From Spisula solida (taxonomy: Eukaryota; Mollusca; Bivalvia; Venerida; Mactridae): a DNA stretch of 64,000 nucleotides. The position numbers were made by a program, and so were the translations under genes. Where the stretch lies: positions 21,985,501-22,049,500 of the forward strand of contig OX365944.1 of NCBI GenBank assembly GCA_947247005.1, read 5' to 3'. The notes beneath the pieces were generated by a model. It made no database searches. It worked only from the letters and a program-made list of their open reading frames with translations, and had not been told where the DNA came from. Every line of letters begins with the position of its first letter. The first letter of the stretch is position 1. This document shows, one piece after another, positions 39,801-52,690 of this stretch.

Positions 39801-42800
39801 CATACAGGAAGATTACCACAGCAACATACATCAAACCCCGAAAAGATGATCACAACCGAGAAATATGCTATTATTATTTAAATCATTACTTTTAACGCCA
39901 ACAATTTAATCCATTGATAACATATTCGAGTGCAACATGGTTTGTCACTGACCGGCTGTAGAATAGGCATATAACTGTATAGATTTCTTATAAACGTTTG
40001 CCTAGTCTGTTTTGGGATCAAAGTATAGTGTAAAATCTCAAATAATAAAAAGTACTCGTACAAATTCACATTAGTTTTAGCGTAATGATATACATACAAT
40101 TAGGACCATTAAAGAGTAACTAAACGGAGACATTGAATACGATGTTGCAGGAGGTGGTGTTGTTTGACGGAGATTTATAAAACAAAGTAAACGGATTGAT
40201 CAATTTCCATTCAGTCCCAAGAGTGTAATTATCTAGCACTGAAATTAATCGTTATGGGATAAATATGTAGACAGACAGACAGGCGGCTCATTGTCAAGAA
40301 AGCTGCAGAGAAGACATGAAACTCCAAGGAAAGACATGATTCACTATGAACGTTTTAACAGACAACCGAGAACGTTTTCTCGAACATATTATGTTCTCGG
40401 ATTCTTGGCCAAGTCAGTGTTATTTTATATACTAGTAAACATGCGAAATCTTCTAGAAATACTTTGACATTTTCTCACATCCGTTGATTTATCATAAAAC
40501 GGTAATGAACTATTACAACTATCTATTATCCAGACACGTTTATAGGAACAGCATGAATTTATAACAGAATGCATAATCAGAAAGTCAGCCCACCAGTTTG
40601 ATTTTAAATATCTCTAAATCATTGCATGCTCAGACAGCCAACAAATCAGGCAATACATTTAATTCATGGTTCTGAACGGAATGAAGGTATGATGTCAATC
40701 ATTGGTAATAGTATTAAGATAAATAAGGAACGAACTGATCGTTTATGTAAATCACCTAAACTCAAATGAATAAAATATTTGACGAATGACATACATCATT
40801 CAATGAATGAGAAAATACATGATTAAAAAATCATTCACTATTTAAGCATTCTGTTCCAATGACGTTTTATGCAAATATATATATAGGAACAAAACCTGTG
40901 GCTTAGTTAGAAGAAAAATTTGTATACATGAACATTTGATGGTGCAAAAAAGCGATAAGAAATACTGTACATACACACAAACTTCCATACTGAAACGGCG
41001 GCAGCGTCTACCAATTCACGCAAGAGGCAGACATAGCACAGACCATCTACCAGCAAACGTTACAGGCTTTGCACATATTGAGACATTTTCCCTGAATAAA
41101 CCTGGACCATTACTAAATAGGCTTACGCAGTAATGCAGTAATGCTTACAAAATATCAAATCTGCCAACAATGCGGAACAGTGGTAGGAGAAGAATCTATT
41201 CAAAAATCACTTGAAGAATACAATTTTACCGAATTAGTTATGCTAAGAACCGGAACCAATTGAACAACTTCTTAGAACGCCAACCCAAGGAACATTCCTA
41301 TAACGATCCGAATTCTCGCAATTTAACAGGAATATGTGGTTTGAAAAAAATGTCTCTGACGAATAGACATACACTACGATATAAGATGGGTGACAACACT
41401 AGAGGAACAGGCTACAATTTGTAACAATGTTTCATTTTAGACAATGTTTGTTTCAGTTTGTACGTAATAAAGTAAGAGTATCTACATCATTTGGAAATAA
41501 TTATGATTAATTATATATCTAACAAATGACAAATATCGTCATAGCACGACTTTGTATGCATTTACGTACAAACTTCTTTCAACAACAATATTTACCAACA
41601 TTCTACCTTCATGTACACAGTGGAACAGCGTGGTTCTAAAACTTGGGTACGTTGTGTGGTCAATAAGTGTTATTAACATCAATAATAGTATTTCCTTAAG
41701 TTTCATTTAATTCAATATGTTCTTTATCGAGTATTTGTCACCCTCGTACATGTAATCTACAAATGGTGTTTTGAGGACATAGGTTACAAAAAACAATCCA
41801 TCTGGTGAAATTTAATGTTCTCCAGGGATTCAACAGAACGTACTTTACTGCTGTATTTATCATTACACATATCATGTTTGGTGAGCATTATGACAACATA
41901 ATTATGCTGGTACTATTTTTAAACAGAAACTTCATAATAAACATAAACATAATTCGAAGTCCACAATGTGTCATTCATTGCGGAGTGAGTATATAGGCTT
42001 GCTTGAGATATCGATTGTTTGGGGATGTGGATGGTTCGTTGTCTGACTCTTGCGTGGATGACTAGGTGCTGCCGTCGTTGATGTGTGACTTTGGGTGGTA
42101 TGTGCGCTACGGTATTTGCGGTGGACAATTAGCACATTACAAAGCACAAGCGAATACTAGCTAAGGAGCGAAACATTGAAAAAAAGGATTATGTAAATAT
42201 ACATGTATATCATTTATATTTTTCTAAGCAAACACGACCACGACACTAACGCATGTCTTTCAAATAAGTTGTATTGGACCAAAAGTTGTTTTCATGCGTC
42301 CGTATTTTACAATCTAAACTTCAAAATTCGGATGTGACGGTTATAAAATCATTGGTACTAATGCATCGAAGACCAAATAATGTCTCGTGATTAAAGTCTT
42401 GCACAAGAAGTCGGGACCTCTGGCCCCTCTAGAAGAAGGCATTGAACGATGTTCAAAAGAAGGAGTACGCCTTGAGAGGTTAAGGGAGTGCTCTAAATGA
42501 GCCCTAAATGAGGTTTGCCTTTGTAAAAAAGGCCAAGTGCATGGAGTCCACTGTCATAATTAATGGTATTTCCGGTGACATATACGTGCAATACTAAGTA
42601 TTAAGATTGTGTGCAGCTTTCACATTGCAGTGTGTGTACCAAATAAATTTAAGGGTTTGGGTTGAACGTCCATATTGATCGAAGGGCCCAAACTTTTTGG
42701 AGCAAGTGTATTTCAAGATAAGTCAGAAACAGGAAAATTCAAATATACAAATTATACCAATACAAGTATTGAGTGTCAGATAACTCAAGGTGTAATAAAA

Positions 42801-43854
42801 TCTTCATATTGTGAGATTCCCTTACACGTTCAATGGTATATGTCTGCGTTTTAAATATTTTATGATGCTCGCCTGTGATGCCAAATTGTTTTGATTTCCT
42901 GATACAAAAGGTTAAATATGTCGAAGATGATAGCAAAATGTCACCCATTGTATATATAACATTTCTACAATGAATACAATCAATAAAACATAGTGTTTAG
43001 TTTGGCTTCATAGCCCATGATTGCATAGAATACGTTTCGCTGTTCGGAACATTATACCTGTTTCCGACTGATCCTAATGGATTATTGGCATAAAGTGATT
43101 TGAGTGGTCAAATCAAATGCGGATATCTACATACAATGTAGCTGTAAACTATCGCTCAAGTTGACTAGATAGTGAATTATCATGATATCGAATTACATCC
43201 AATATTAAGAATAATGTATTAAATGGTTAATTACTATGCAATCTTAATCAGAACTAGAGACATTTCAATATTATTAGCTGATGCGTTCGATTCTATGACG
43301 TAAAAACGTTTAATCATTATGGGGCTTTAGATGAGTTCTTATTTTTATCAATTGAGATAAGGTATTAACTGGTAGTTCATATTTGTACACAGTTCCGTCT
43401 TTCATTCCGTCAATGTTTTTTTTAAAACCAATTACAAAACACCATTTTATATGTAGTTTACTTTTGAAATAGTATTACAAGTTTACGTTTAGAGTGACAA
43501 AACATAAGCTTTACTTGATTAAGAATGTAGCAGTGAATATGTTATGGGACACAGCAACTGACATTAGACTGACAAGACATAACACGGCATCTAATTTCAG
43601 TCACATGTATAAAACAATTATTGCATTCGTAAAACTGCAATTGCACAGGATATACACTGCTCCATAAAGCTATGTATGGGATATATGTTAGTAAAAGACG
43701 TTTTCGCAAGCGAGTGTAAAAAGGTTGAATTTGGCTTGTGTAGCATATACAATATTCCGCTGGACGTTGAGGTTGCCCGTGAAAAATAGTCAAACGTTAC
43801 CAATTTCTCGTATACATGTAAGATATATATTCTAAAATATTGACAGCGAATTGA
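36801..43854. other. Gene-free unit sequence of U3, distal part
   Basis: Aligned with U1 7350-16270 apart from indels. It contains the relocated 170-bp block (41950-42121). At 43510-43650 a stretch related to the opening module is kept that U1 has lost by deletion (compare U1 15900-15940). No gene recognised. Confidence 0.55.
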
Positions 43855-44050
43855 AGCTTATTTCAGTCAAACATATAAACATCTCGGACAGGGAAGGCAG
43901 CACTCCACTTAACCAGCCGAGCACAGAAAACATAAAAACATACAAGGCACAATGCCTAACACATAACCGAACGAGAAAATGAGTCGCTGTGTCAGCTGTC
44001 AAACAGCTGAATGAATTAGCTGCAGCAATCAAAAAGCTGAATGCCTTTCA
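43855..44050 (-). repeat. Inverted CTCGGYTG repeat with GCTGAA repeats
   Basis: Reverse complement of the block seen at 7440-7640 and 25740-25990, including the CAGCTGTCAAACAGCTGAA words. It is absent at the homologous place in U1 (near 16270), so it was inserted in inverted orientation. Confidence 0.6.
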
Positions 44051-45831
44051 TTCATAGCACTACCATAGTACACGGTCTCTAAACACCGTAAAAACGTTAT
44101 TTATGACAGAGCAGACAGAATATATGAATGTATAAGATGTTGATGTACGTGTAAAGAATCTTGGTCGTGTTTCCGTCACAGATAAAGTTTCTGATGTATG
44201 TTTAAAGAGACAACGCCAGACATTATGGATTGCATGCTATGTTCATTAGAATAATTATAACGTCTATTGCTCGCCTACAATAAAACAATGTACTGTCTGC
44301 TATATGCCTCGCTTCATCAACAATTAAGTGCGTAACGAACACGTGATGTCAGAGTCATAAATATCTTTCCATAGGATGTACTAGGGTAACTAGTGTTGTC
44401 TCACCATATCGGACATCGTAAACGGACATCCAAATTTGTGGGCGTATATTGTCCGTTTCCTAATATTGGCAAATGGGAATACTAGTATGTTGGCGGAGAG
44501 CCGTTCTAACCAGCGGAATGTTTCTAGCAAGATTTAATATTTCGAGGTTCACACAAATATCCCCTAACATATTATTCTAGAGCTTCTCCTATAGTTTATT
44601 GACCTGAAAAAGCGTATAAACTGAACACGTATCAAGATATCGAAATGTAAAATTATCACCGGCTTAGCGTGTTCATATTGTTCGTAAGTCTATTGCATGG
44701 CAATGTATCGCACGTGTGTGTAATCAAAGCAACTCTATTAAAAAACGCCTAAATAAAACATTATCTGACTTTAAAAATCATACTAAATAAGCCCATAAAC
44801 ACCATATGTTACTACAAAACACCACACTATTACTTAGTACGACAGCCACGAGAAATGTCGTCATCCAATAACGTGTTAAATGATTAGAAAATACATGATG
44901 GGTTATATGACAGTCAAAGCGTCTAACCTCGGGCGATTGATATAATACGGAGTTGTCTATTAGATCAACACAATCACGATTGCCACTGAGAATCGATCAA
45001 TGGTAGTATACGTTGTAAATTTCCACTTGTGGCCACTTAGTGTTTACATGTACAGTACCGAAACTTAACACGAAGACAACATTATTTACGAAAAAGGATC
45101 ATGCCCATGAATCAAAATGAAAAAATAAACACAAATCGAAACTACGAAGGAATGAGTTTCAGGGAGGGATGTTTTGCTATTGATTTGCATGTGTTCTTTT
45201 TAGTCAATTCATTTAAAACATAATCAGGGTAACTGGGTGCAATCCATAGTGGGTGTAGATGGGGTCATGTTATTTAAACATTTTGTTACTTCGAAATAAC
45301 GTCCATCAGATACAGTAAGCATGAGTTATTGTAGTACTACATTTGTACTTGAAGTAAATCGATATAAACGTAAGCAATATAACACAGCCCTAGATCTACT
45401 GAATTTCAAAACACAATATTGTCAATAAAAATAAACATTTGCAAATAAAGACACTACTGGCAAACATAGTATTACTAGTTCACAAACAAAGAAAATTATG
45501 ACATAAACAACCACGGAATACAAATGAGAAGTATTCAGCATAAAAAACATACGTTTAAAGGGAACGAGTTTTGAAAACAATAATTATATAAGGTTGTATC
45601 GAGCCCCATTTCGATTACCATTCAAACAGGAATAGATTTAACGGCTTTTGAGTTTTAAACTCAACTAAACTAACTAAACATATGTTACTTATATTGTCTT
45701 GGTTTAAAGAATAAAATGGCAATCAGAAATGAAGAAGAAATATTGGAAGTCAGGTAACTATTGATAATAATAATATTCCTTATGTGGTATTCCTTTATTT
45801 CAGGAATCTTAGCCCGACAAAAACCCCAACC

Positions 45832-45954
45832 GGCACTCATTCTTCCGCGTCCCTCCATTATCCTATTGGGTTTGGTATTGTCACCATTCAATACGCGCTT
45901 ACGGTGTGTAGTTGTTATTACACAATTATAAATACGAGAGGACCAATGAGTGCC
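45832..45954. repeat. Inverted repeat near the left end of element 1
   Basis: GGCACTCATT (45832-45841) pairs with AATGAGTGCC (45945-45954). Inside lies a smaller GTATTG / CAATAC hairpin. The same structure is in element 2 at 47956-48078. It could be a transposase or replication site. Confidence 0.5.
45927..45934 (+). promoter_or_regulatory. Possible TATA box in the shared left end
   Basis: TATAAATA, followed about 20 bp on by the arm of the inverted repeat. The only support is the motif; such words are common in AT-rich DNA. The copy in element 2 is at 48051-48058. Confidence 0.2.
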
Positions 45955-46150
45955 CGTTCGGTGTTGCCAAACTATTATGATCAATAACGACAACCACTTT
46001 GTATGATTCATACTGTATAATTCTAGCATTTGGTACTTCTATATAACCAATTGTTATGATAATATATTTCAAATATATACGTATAACAGACGGATTAATG
46101 TGTATTTTGGCAGATATGGTCATGGCAGCGTAGAATTAAAACAAGTAATC

Positions 46151-46216
46151 ACTCCGTATTTAAACACTACGGAGTTACACATATGACGAATTCCTCCGCA
46201 TTTATACACTGCGGAG
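46151..46216. repeat. Pair of hairpins with TTTAWACAC loop, element 1
   Basis: Hairpin one: ACTCCGTA (46151-46158), loop TTTAAACAC, TACGGAGT (46168-46175). Hairpin two: CTCCGCA (46194-46200), loop TTTATACAC, TGCGGAG (46210-46216). The stems differ by a T-A to C-G change that keeps pairing, and the nine-base loop is nearly constant. The copy in element 2 is at 48275-48340. Confidence 0.85.
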
Positions 46217-46315
46217 AAAGATATGCTATTAATGAATTTACTTGGAGCGATCAGGGGCGACATTTTTGAAATCCGAAAACCCTTCCCATGTTGCACGGTA
46301 ACTCTCATTATGTTG

Positions 46316-46721
46316 ACGCCGCCTGGCGTATGAAGAATATACACGAATGCCGCATGGCATTCAAACGAACCATGGCCGCATGGCCTACCATTTAAACTAT
46401 TATAAACGCCGCCTGGCGTGCAATAAAACCAGTGAGTCCGCAAGGTACCCGCCTGTACCCAAGTGAATAATCGCCGCATGGCGAGCAATAATCGGCGCAT
46501 GCCGAGCAATAATCGCCGCATGGCGAGCAATAATCGGCGCATGCCGAGCAATATTCCAATACTAGTATTCGCCGCATGGCGAGCAAGAATCGGCGCATGC
46601 CGAGCAATATTCCAATACTAGTATTCGCCGCATGGCGAGCAATAATCGGCGCATGCCGAGCAATAAGTACGCTTGTACATGAATAAACCAGTGCAACAAA
46701 TAAACCATCGCCGCTTGGCGA
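46316..46721. repeat. Array of fifteen small hairpins with GCNT loops, element 1
   Basis: Stems of 4-7 bp enclose GCAT, GCCT or GCTT. Examples: ACGCC-GCCT-GGCGT (46316), GAATGCC-GCAT-GGCATTC (46345), TCGCC-GCAT-GGCGA (46471), GTAC-GCTT-GTAC (46667) and TCGCC-GCTT-GGCGA (46708). From 46471 to 46659 eight hairpins alternate strictly between TCGCC and TCGGC stems, at 21-bp steps with two 35-bp steps. They are usually followed by GCAATAA. Two steps carry the palindrome AATACTAGTATT. The hairpin at 46444-46459 (GGTAC/GTACC) has a longer loop, CCGCCT. The 143- and 71-codon minus-strand frames are readings of the 21-bp period. Confidence 0.9.
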
Positions 46722-46974
46722 GCAAAGATCCTACTCAAAACAAAGCTATTAAAGAGCGCCTAGTCAAAGCTATCTGGCCAGTTCTTTAATGCTTATTTAA
46801 CCCAAGCCCGTAGATTAGTTTTAGAAGCTTATTACTCGCTGTTCACCCCACATTTTTCACTGTGGAATAAAGCGATTATAAGCATGCAATGTAGTCATGT
46901 ATAAAAGTTATTCTATCCACATTGATTAGACCCATGTACACCCCCGATCGCTCCTAAATTGAAGAATTTTCCGC

Positions 46975-47669
46975 TGCCAGACGGTTTGATTTAAAAATAC
47001 TAAAAAATTGCGTACAGCAAGGTTTCACTTTGCTTAAACAGACTTTCCAATATTGAACTTTACTTGTTAAATTTTTGCTTTTATTGACCCAGATATTAAT
47101 ATATTTGATTAGGTTCGTTTGTGAAACCTTACTGTATGCGACATCTTACATAAGAGAAACTTCAATTGCATAATACAAATATATTAACCCCGACAACGTA
47201 TAACGTACTTGGTATACATTACACATAATGTCTTCCCGCATCTCTGAATTTCAGCGCCAGCACTTGCACACGTAAAAAATTATAATTTAATTAATGAAGA
47301 ACTAACACTAGATTTAAACACTGTAGTAAATGGTCACGGAATAATCCTCGGATACTTGATATTGTTCCATGTCCTTCCGCACAGATTCTTGCTGAACTAT
47401 GATGACTTTGTTCTGATGAACGTCAGACGTCCTGAATGGTATGTGTCCTCGCTTACCATTACTATATGTCGGAACTACGCCAGGACTTCTACCTGGATGA
47501 CACAGTGCTGTCTTAGATTATATTCTACTCGGAGATGCCGCTATACCAAGCCCACACTATAAACCAGTCCACAATACTGTAACATATAAACATTAGAGGC
47601 AATATCATTCATCCCAACATTCTATCCTTATTTCCATTAAAATGACGTGATAAGGGTGTGGTGGGCGGG
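46975..47669. other. Interior of element 1
   Basis: 695 bp with no similarity that I can see to the interior of element 2 or to the array units. The longest frame is 68 codons and is not recognised. Confidence 0.5.
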
Positions 47670-47918
47670 GGTTTAGCTGAAGCGTTTGTTAGCAGAATGA
47701 GGCCGAAAACCCGGTTACAAGCGCTTATAAAGGGTGCCTGTATACGTCACAATAGTCTACATTGGATGAGCAGTATAAATTGTAACGGTCGATTGGCCTG
47801 GTGTGTAGTGACGATAAAAACTACACTCATGAGTAATAATAATAAAGTAATACAATAAAACCCGTGCATGATCGAGCCGAAATAAAATGGATTGAATTTT
47901 GATTGAAATTAATCCTGA
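47670..47918 (+). repeat. Shared right end, element 1
   Basis: From GGTTTAGCTGAAGCG to AATCCTGA. By eye identical, over 252 bp including the trailing TTA, to 52691-52942, and directly followed by TTA and element 2. Confidence 0.9.
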
Positions 47919-48274
47919 TTATTTCAGGAATCTTAGCCCGACAAAAACCCCAACCGGCACTCATTCTTCCGCGTCCCTCCATTATCCTATTGGGTTTGGT
48001 ATTGTCACCATTCAATACGCGCTTACGGTTTGTAGTTGTTATTACACAATTATAAATACGAGAGGACCAATGAGTGCCCGTTCGGTGTTGCCAAACTATT
48101 ATGATCAATAACGACAACCACTTTGTATGATTCATACTGTATAATTCTAGCATTTGGTACTTCTATATAACCAATTGTTATGATAATATATTTCAAATAT
48201 ATACGTATAACAGACGGATTAATGTGTATTTTGGCAGATATGGTCATGGCAGCGTAGAATTAAAACAAGTAATC

Positions 48275-48340
48275 ACTCCGTATTTAAACACTACGGAGTT
48301 ACACATATGACGAATTCCTCCGCATTTATACACTGCGGAG
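48275..48340. repeat. Pair of hairpins with TTTAWACAC loop, element 2
   Basis: Exact counterpart of 46151-46216, offset by 2,124 bp. Confidence 0.85.
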
Positions 48341-48439
48341 AAAGATATGCTATTAATGAATTTACTTGGAGCGATCAGGGGCGACATTTTTGAAATCCGA
48401 AAACCCTTCCCATGTTGCACGGTAACTCTCATTATGTTG

Positions 48440-48845
48440 ACGCCGCCTGGCGTATGAAGAATATACATGAATGCCGCATGGCATTCAAACGAACCATGGC
48501 CGCATGGCCTACCATTTAAACTATTATAAACGCCGCCTGGCGTGCAATAAAACCAGTGAGTCCGCAAGGTACCCGCCTGTACCCAAGTGAATAATCGCCG
48601 CATGGCGAGCAATAATCGGCGCATGCCGAGCAATAATCGCCGCATGGCGAGCAATAATCGGCGCATGCCGAGCAATATTCCAATACTAGTATTCGCCGCA
48701 TGGCGAGCAAGAATCGGCGCATGCCGAGCAATATTCCAATACTAGTATTCGCCGCATGGCGAGCAATAATCGGCGCATGCCGAGCAATAAGTACGCTTGT
48801 ACATAAATAAACCAGTGCAACAAATAAACCATCGCCGCTTGGCGA
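48440..48845. repeat. Array of small hairpins with GCNT loops, element 2
   Basis: Counterpart of 46316-46721. One of the three differences from element 1 (C to T at 48468) lengthens the GAATGCC-GCAT-GGCATTC stem by a T-A pair. Confidence 0.88.
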
Positions 48846-49098
48846 GCAAAGATCCTACTCAAAACAAAGCTATTAAAGAGCGCCTAGTCAAAGCTATCTG
48901 GCCAGTTCTTTAATGCTTATTTAACCCAAGCCCGTAGATTAGTTTTAGAAGCTTATTACTCGCTGTTCACCCCACATTTTTCACTGTGGAATAAAGCGAT
49001 TATAAGCATGCAATGTAGTCATGTATAAAAGTTATTCTATCCACATTGATTAGACCCATGTACACCCCCGATCGCTCCTAAATTGAAGAATTTTCCGC

Positions 49099-52000
49099 CA
49101 CAAAATAAAATAATGATTTTATTTCCCCAAAATTCCTATACTATTTTCGACAATAATTCTCTAGAGCTATCTAAGTCGGTCTTGAAATGTTTTAATTTTG
49201 AATATGTTTAGGCCCAAATTGATTAATTATCTTCTTTTCAATAGCTTTGTTATAACATTCCTCTACCACCATGAAATTATCTCAAGTATTTCAATTCAAA
49301 TGAAACATGATTCCGGAAAAGGCCCCAGACAAATATTCGATGCTTCATGCATCATTTTTAAAATGTATACGTTTGATAAAACATTCACATCATTTCAAAC
49401 ATGGTTTAAGAAATATTCGATAAAGATCACCTCGTTTTCCCTGAGTGTAGTATGTGGGACCCTTAATAAGACCGGAAGTTGGGCACCGCTTTAAATCTCG
49501 TATGTTTCTGAATATTACCCTCTGTCCAACCAAGTAAGGGATTGAATCCAAGTAAAAAATTGAAAGACTAAATTCCAGCTGTCAAACATTCCGAAATTAC
49601 AATTTTATTCATACTAAGCCTTTCCCTCTCGATTGTACGTCAACAAAGCAATACCGAAAATATATAATGTATCATTACCGGTCAATTACCTAACAGGGGA
49701 ATATCTATGCTCTGAATTAACTCATCATTGTATTTTAAAAGATCGTTTTCTTTTTCCCTAACACGTAGTATTTAGTTTCCTGTTTCAATCGTCTCAGATG
49801 TTAACAATAAACTAATATACATATCGCATGTATAAATAACCACAACCAAAGTACCTGAAACTAAATTGTATACATTAGTTATAATAATGCCTAGCGATAT
49901 AAATACTGTCGTATTTCATTTTTGGAACTGCCAATACCTGTAATTACATTTTATACCCTGAATGTACAATCCGGAATTTGCTAGCGTCCAAAAGAATGAT
50001 GCCATTTCGAAATACGTCCAATGAACCATTACCATGGTCTTGTGATTATCTTACTCGGGATATGGCGTTTGTTTTCATATCAACAGCGTCTGGTTGGAAT
50101 TACTTTATGTCGCCATATGCATATATGCAGTTGCCATTAAAACATAAACTTTAATGTATAGTAAACTAATGTGACCGCCGACAGGATACGTTAGTCCACA
50201 TAAAAAAATTAGTGCACTTAATGACCTCAAAACACAATGAATCTATCATATCACATATAGTGCGGAGATAATGACCCGACCCAAACCCCAGCAAGAATCC
50301 GATACAAGGCCCTGTGCCGACTAATCAATTTTTCAAGCAAATCGCGCAAAATCGGCCCTTGCGCTCTGTTTTTGTACCACACATCGATCGCCAATGTGAT
50401 ATTCTCCTATGAAAGCATACAATCGGGTCATAGATATACACTGTAGCCAGATAACCGTTGTTTAATTATGTTCATAGAGGGCGAGGATCTCGCCGAACTC
50501 CCCGCACCATACGTTCTTCTGATGTAAAATTGCATACCGAACCAACAGCATTACCGTAAAATTACTAAACGTCACATGTGCACTCGTAACTTTGACATGT
50601 TCGCAGTAACAGACTGATGCTAAACAAATATGACAAACACAAATTAAACTATGTATGTATTAATTATACTTAACCTAAACTGCAGTTTTGATCGGATGCC
50701 CTTTTAAAGAAGTGGAATCAGAACCAATGCCTTCCGTTGACGTCAATCCTTTTGCTAGCTCCTGCAACATTCCAGTTTCTCTTTAATCATATTACAACTA
50801 CAATAAAACATATAGAAGTGTAATAACCAGTGTCTTCACTTGATAATTTTAACTAATCGTGATAATTATACAAAATATACATAATTCCTTCTCTTAAAGA
50901 CCCTAATAGTGTAGTCTGCCCAGGACCACATGATCCTAGATTCTATTTCAATATAGACCACTGGTAGTATAATGCAAGTATGTGTTAATTGAACACCGTG
51001 GATAAACCTACTTAAAATGCTTACTGTACCACGAGTAAGTTTTGAATCTTGCTACAGCTGGGATAAATTGACATGATCCCGGCCCCTATGCACACACAAA
51101 CCGTAAGGTTATTGCGTTGAATATATAAATTTCCGCCAGCAAACTAGCAGTATCGGTCACCTAGATTTGTGTTTGCATCGCACCTAAGGGTTCTCTGACA
51201 CTTCCAGCCCATGAAAACATACCAACGACACTATAGATATAAACAGCATAATCAACTGTTAAATTATGCTAATGAAAGTTCGAGGGGCATATCAAGCTCG
51301 CCGGACTATCCTAATTGTTAACCTTATAGCCTAGATTTGAAAAAACAGTGGTCAGTCATCCACTACTAAAAAGTTAGAAGAAAGTCGTGCCGTTGATTGG
51401 CATAACAAAGTACTAGTTACAATCTCGTGCTCAACTGTAGGTGATTTATAAAAACACCGGCCGCTGTTAAACACTAAACATAATGACACATTCGCCGATC
51501 TTAAATCCATTCTAAAGTACGCCAGAAATGCACGTGAATTCCGTGGTACAACAAGCGTACTCTACTACCCTAGAGCGTATCAGTATAAACAGAATACAAT
51601 GTAACCAAAACAATTTTTATCTTTACAAACCAAGTGTCGAATCAGTCAAACGTCACAGTGGCAAACTACAAAAGTAAATGATCAGTCAAAGTTTACAATT
51701 GTTAATCAAGTCTGCTAATTAATTCACCTGCCGGGTAATACAAAATCATACCAGTACACCAGATATTCGCCCGGATCGCTAACTATAAGCCACCAAGTAG
51801 TAAAACAAAATAAAATTTCACCACGTGGCTTTACCCTGTGCTATAAGAAGTATAGCCGACAGCATTTGACCTGTCGCTAATTAATCGTCGTGTGTTTTCG
51901 CTACCCTCGCATAAGCAGGTTTCGATAAGTTAAAATGAAGACAATGTACGGATGTTCAAAGTTAAACGTTCTTAGCTATAAATCAGCCATATTGCCCAAA

Positions 52001-52690
52001 ACAATAAAACATTTCCTTTCCGAGACAAACGCACTAAGCTGTACTGTTGTACTGAAGACAAAATAAAAATGGTACCAGTAACTTTTTACCACGTGGCGTT
52101 TAGGCGACAAACCAAGAGTACTAATGTAAGTGCATGGTCCGCTTCACGATTAACTCCAATAATTTATTAAAATCAATATACATCACTTGTCAATGCAGAA
52201 GTGTTGAAATAACAAACAGAACATACACAACCACCGTGCGACACGACAGGTTCAGACTAAAACCCAACTCATGTGTTTATATAGATATGCCAAAACTTGT
52301 GCTATGAACAGGCTCGTGCAACAGCTATCATTACATGAACATATTCATTACAGACTCATGACAAAACTATCATGAATGTTCAAAATTTACCAAAGCAATA
52401 TAAATTGAACTCATTACGTAAGGCACAAAACTGTGCGTCAGGTAAAAAAGCGTGCTGCATGAATTCAAATTAATTACTTTCACATTTCTTCGATTCTTTG
52501 ATACCTTTGAATATATGACCTGTTCCACGTGTCATGCAATGACTACAAAAACAATAAACACATTACTTATCTTTTCTACCATCTTCAATGTCTCACAGCA
52601 ATATTTGTGTTCAAATTCGCCGTTCCACATTCATTTGACCTCGAAATCTCGCCGTCCAAGGTGTGCACAGTTGTGAAACATCTAACTCTA
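49099..52690. other. Interior of element 2
   Basis: 3.6 kb of unique AT-rich DNA. A 98-codon frame (49198-49494) is not recognised and is probably chance. A diverged tandem duplication of about 800 bp may exist (50245-51330). Confidence 0.5.
50245..51330 (+). repeat. Possible old tandem duplication, about 800-bp period
   Basis: Similar phrases recur at a constant offset of 800-802 bp: GACCCGACCC (50272) with GATCCCGGCCCC (51074), AGCAAATCGC (50336) with AGCAAACTAGC (51138), and TCATAGATATACAC (50428) with CTATAGATATAAAC (51230). Similarity is weak and judged by eye. Confidence 0.35.

Larger units (their letters stand above)
30795..45797 (+). repeat. Array unit U3
   Basis: Third copy, starting in the opening module and ending at CTTTA where the hairpin-bearing elements are inserted. 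It lacks the SINE and the U1 11290-12700 segment, carries the piggyBac-like element (33256-34148), and has the longest minisatellite. It is U1-like over most of the middle and end. Its opening-module frame (30908-31093) remains open, but the second frame is broken. Confidence 0.85.
45798..47918 (+). mobile_element. Hairpin-bearing element 1 (2,121 bp)
   Basis: The left end begins TTTCAGGAATC and the right end finishes ATTAATCCTGA, so TCAGGA is a short inverted terminus. TTA precedes (45795-45797) and follows (47919-47921). U1 20241-20247 shows the host sequence uninterrupted to CTTTAT. It consists of a 1,177-bp left end (to 46974), a 695-bp interior and a 249-bp right end. No transposase. The class is unknown: the termini do not match Helitron (no A before TC, no clear terminal hairpin) or LTR rules (no TG...CA). 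Confidence 0.7.

Noticed and set aside
46120..46551. 143- and 71-codon minus-strand open frames in the hairpin arrays (also at 48244-48675)
   Set aside because: The Leu/Arg-rich repeats come from the 21-bp hairpin period, which preserves frame. Hairpin structure explains the conservation better than a protein.
45798..49098. LTR retrotransposon with 1.18-kb LTRs and a 0.95-kb interior
   Set aside because: The repeats lack TG...CA ends, no primer-binding site follows the first, and the second does not end at a matching target duplication. The shared right end at 52691-52939 fits two tandem elements better.
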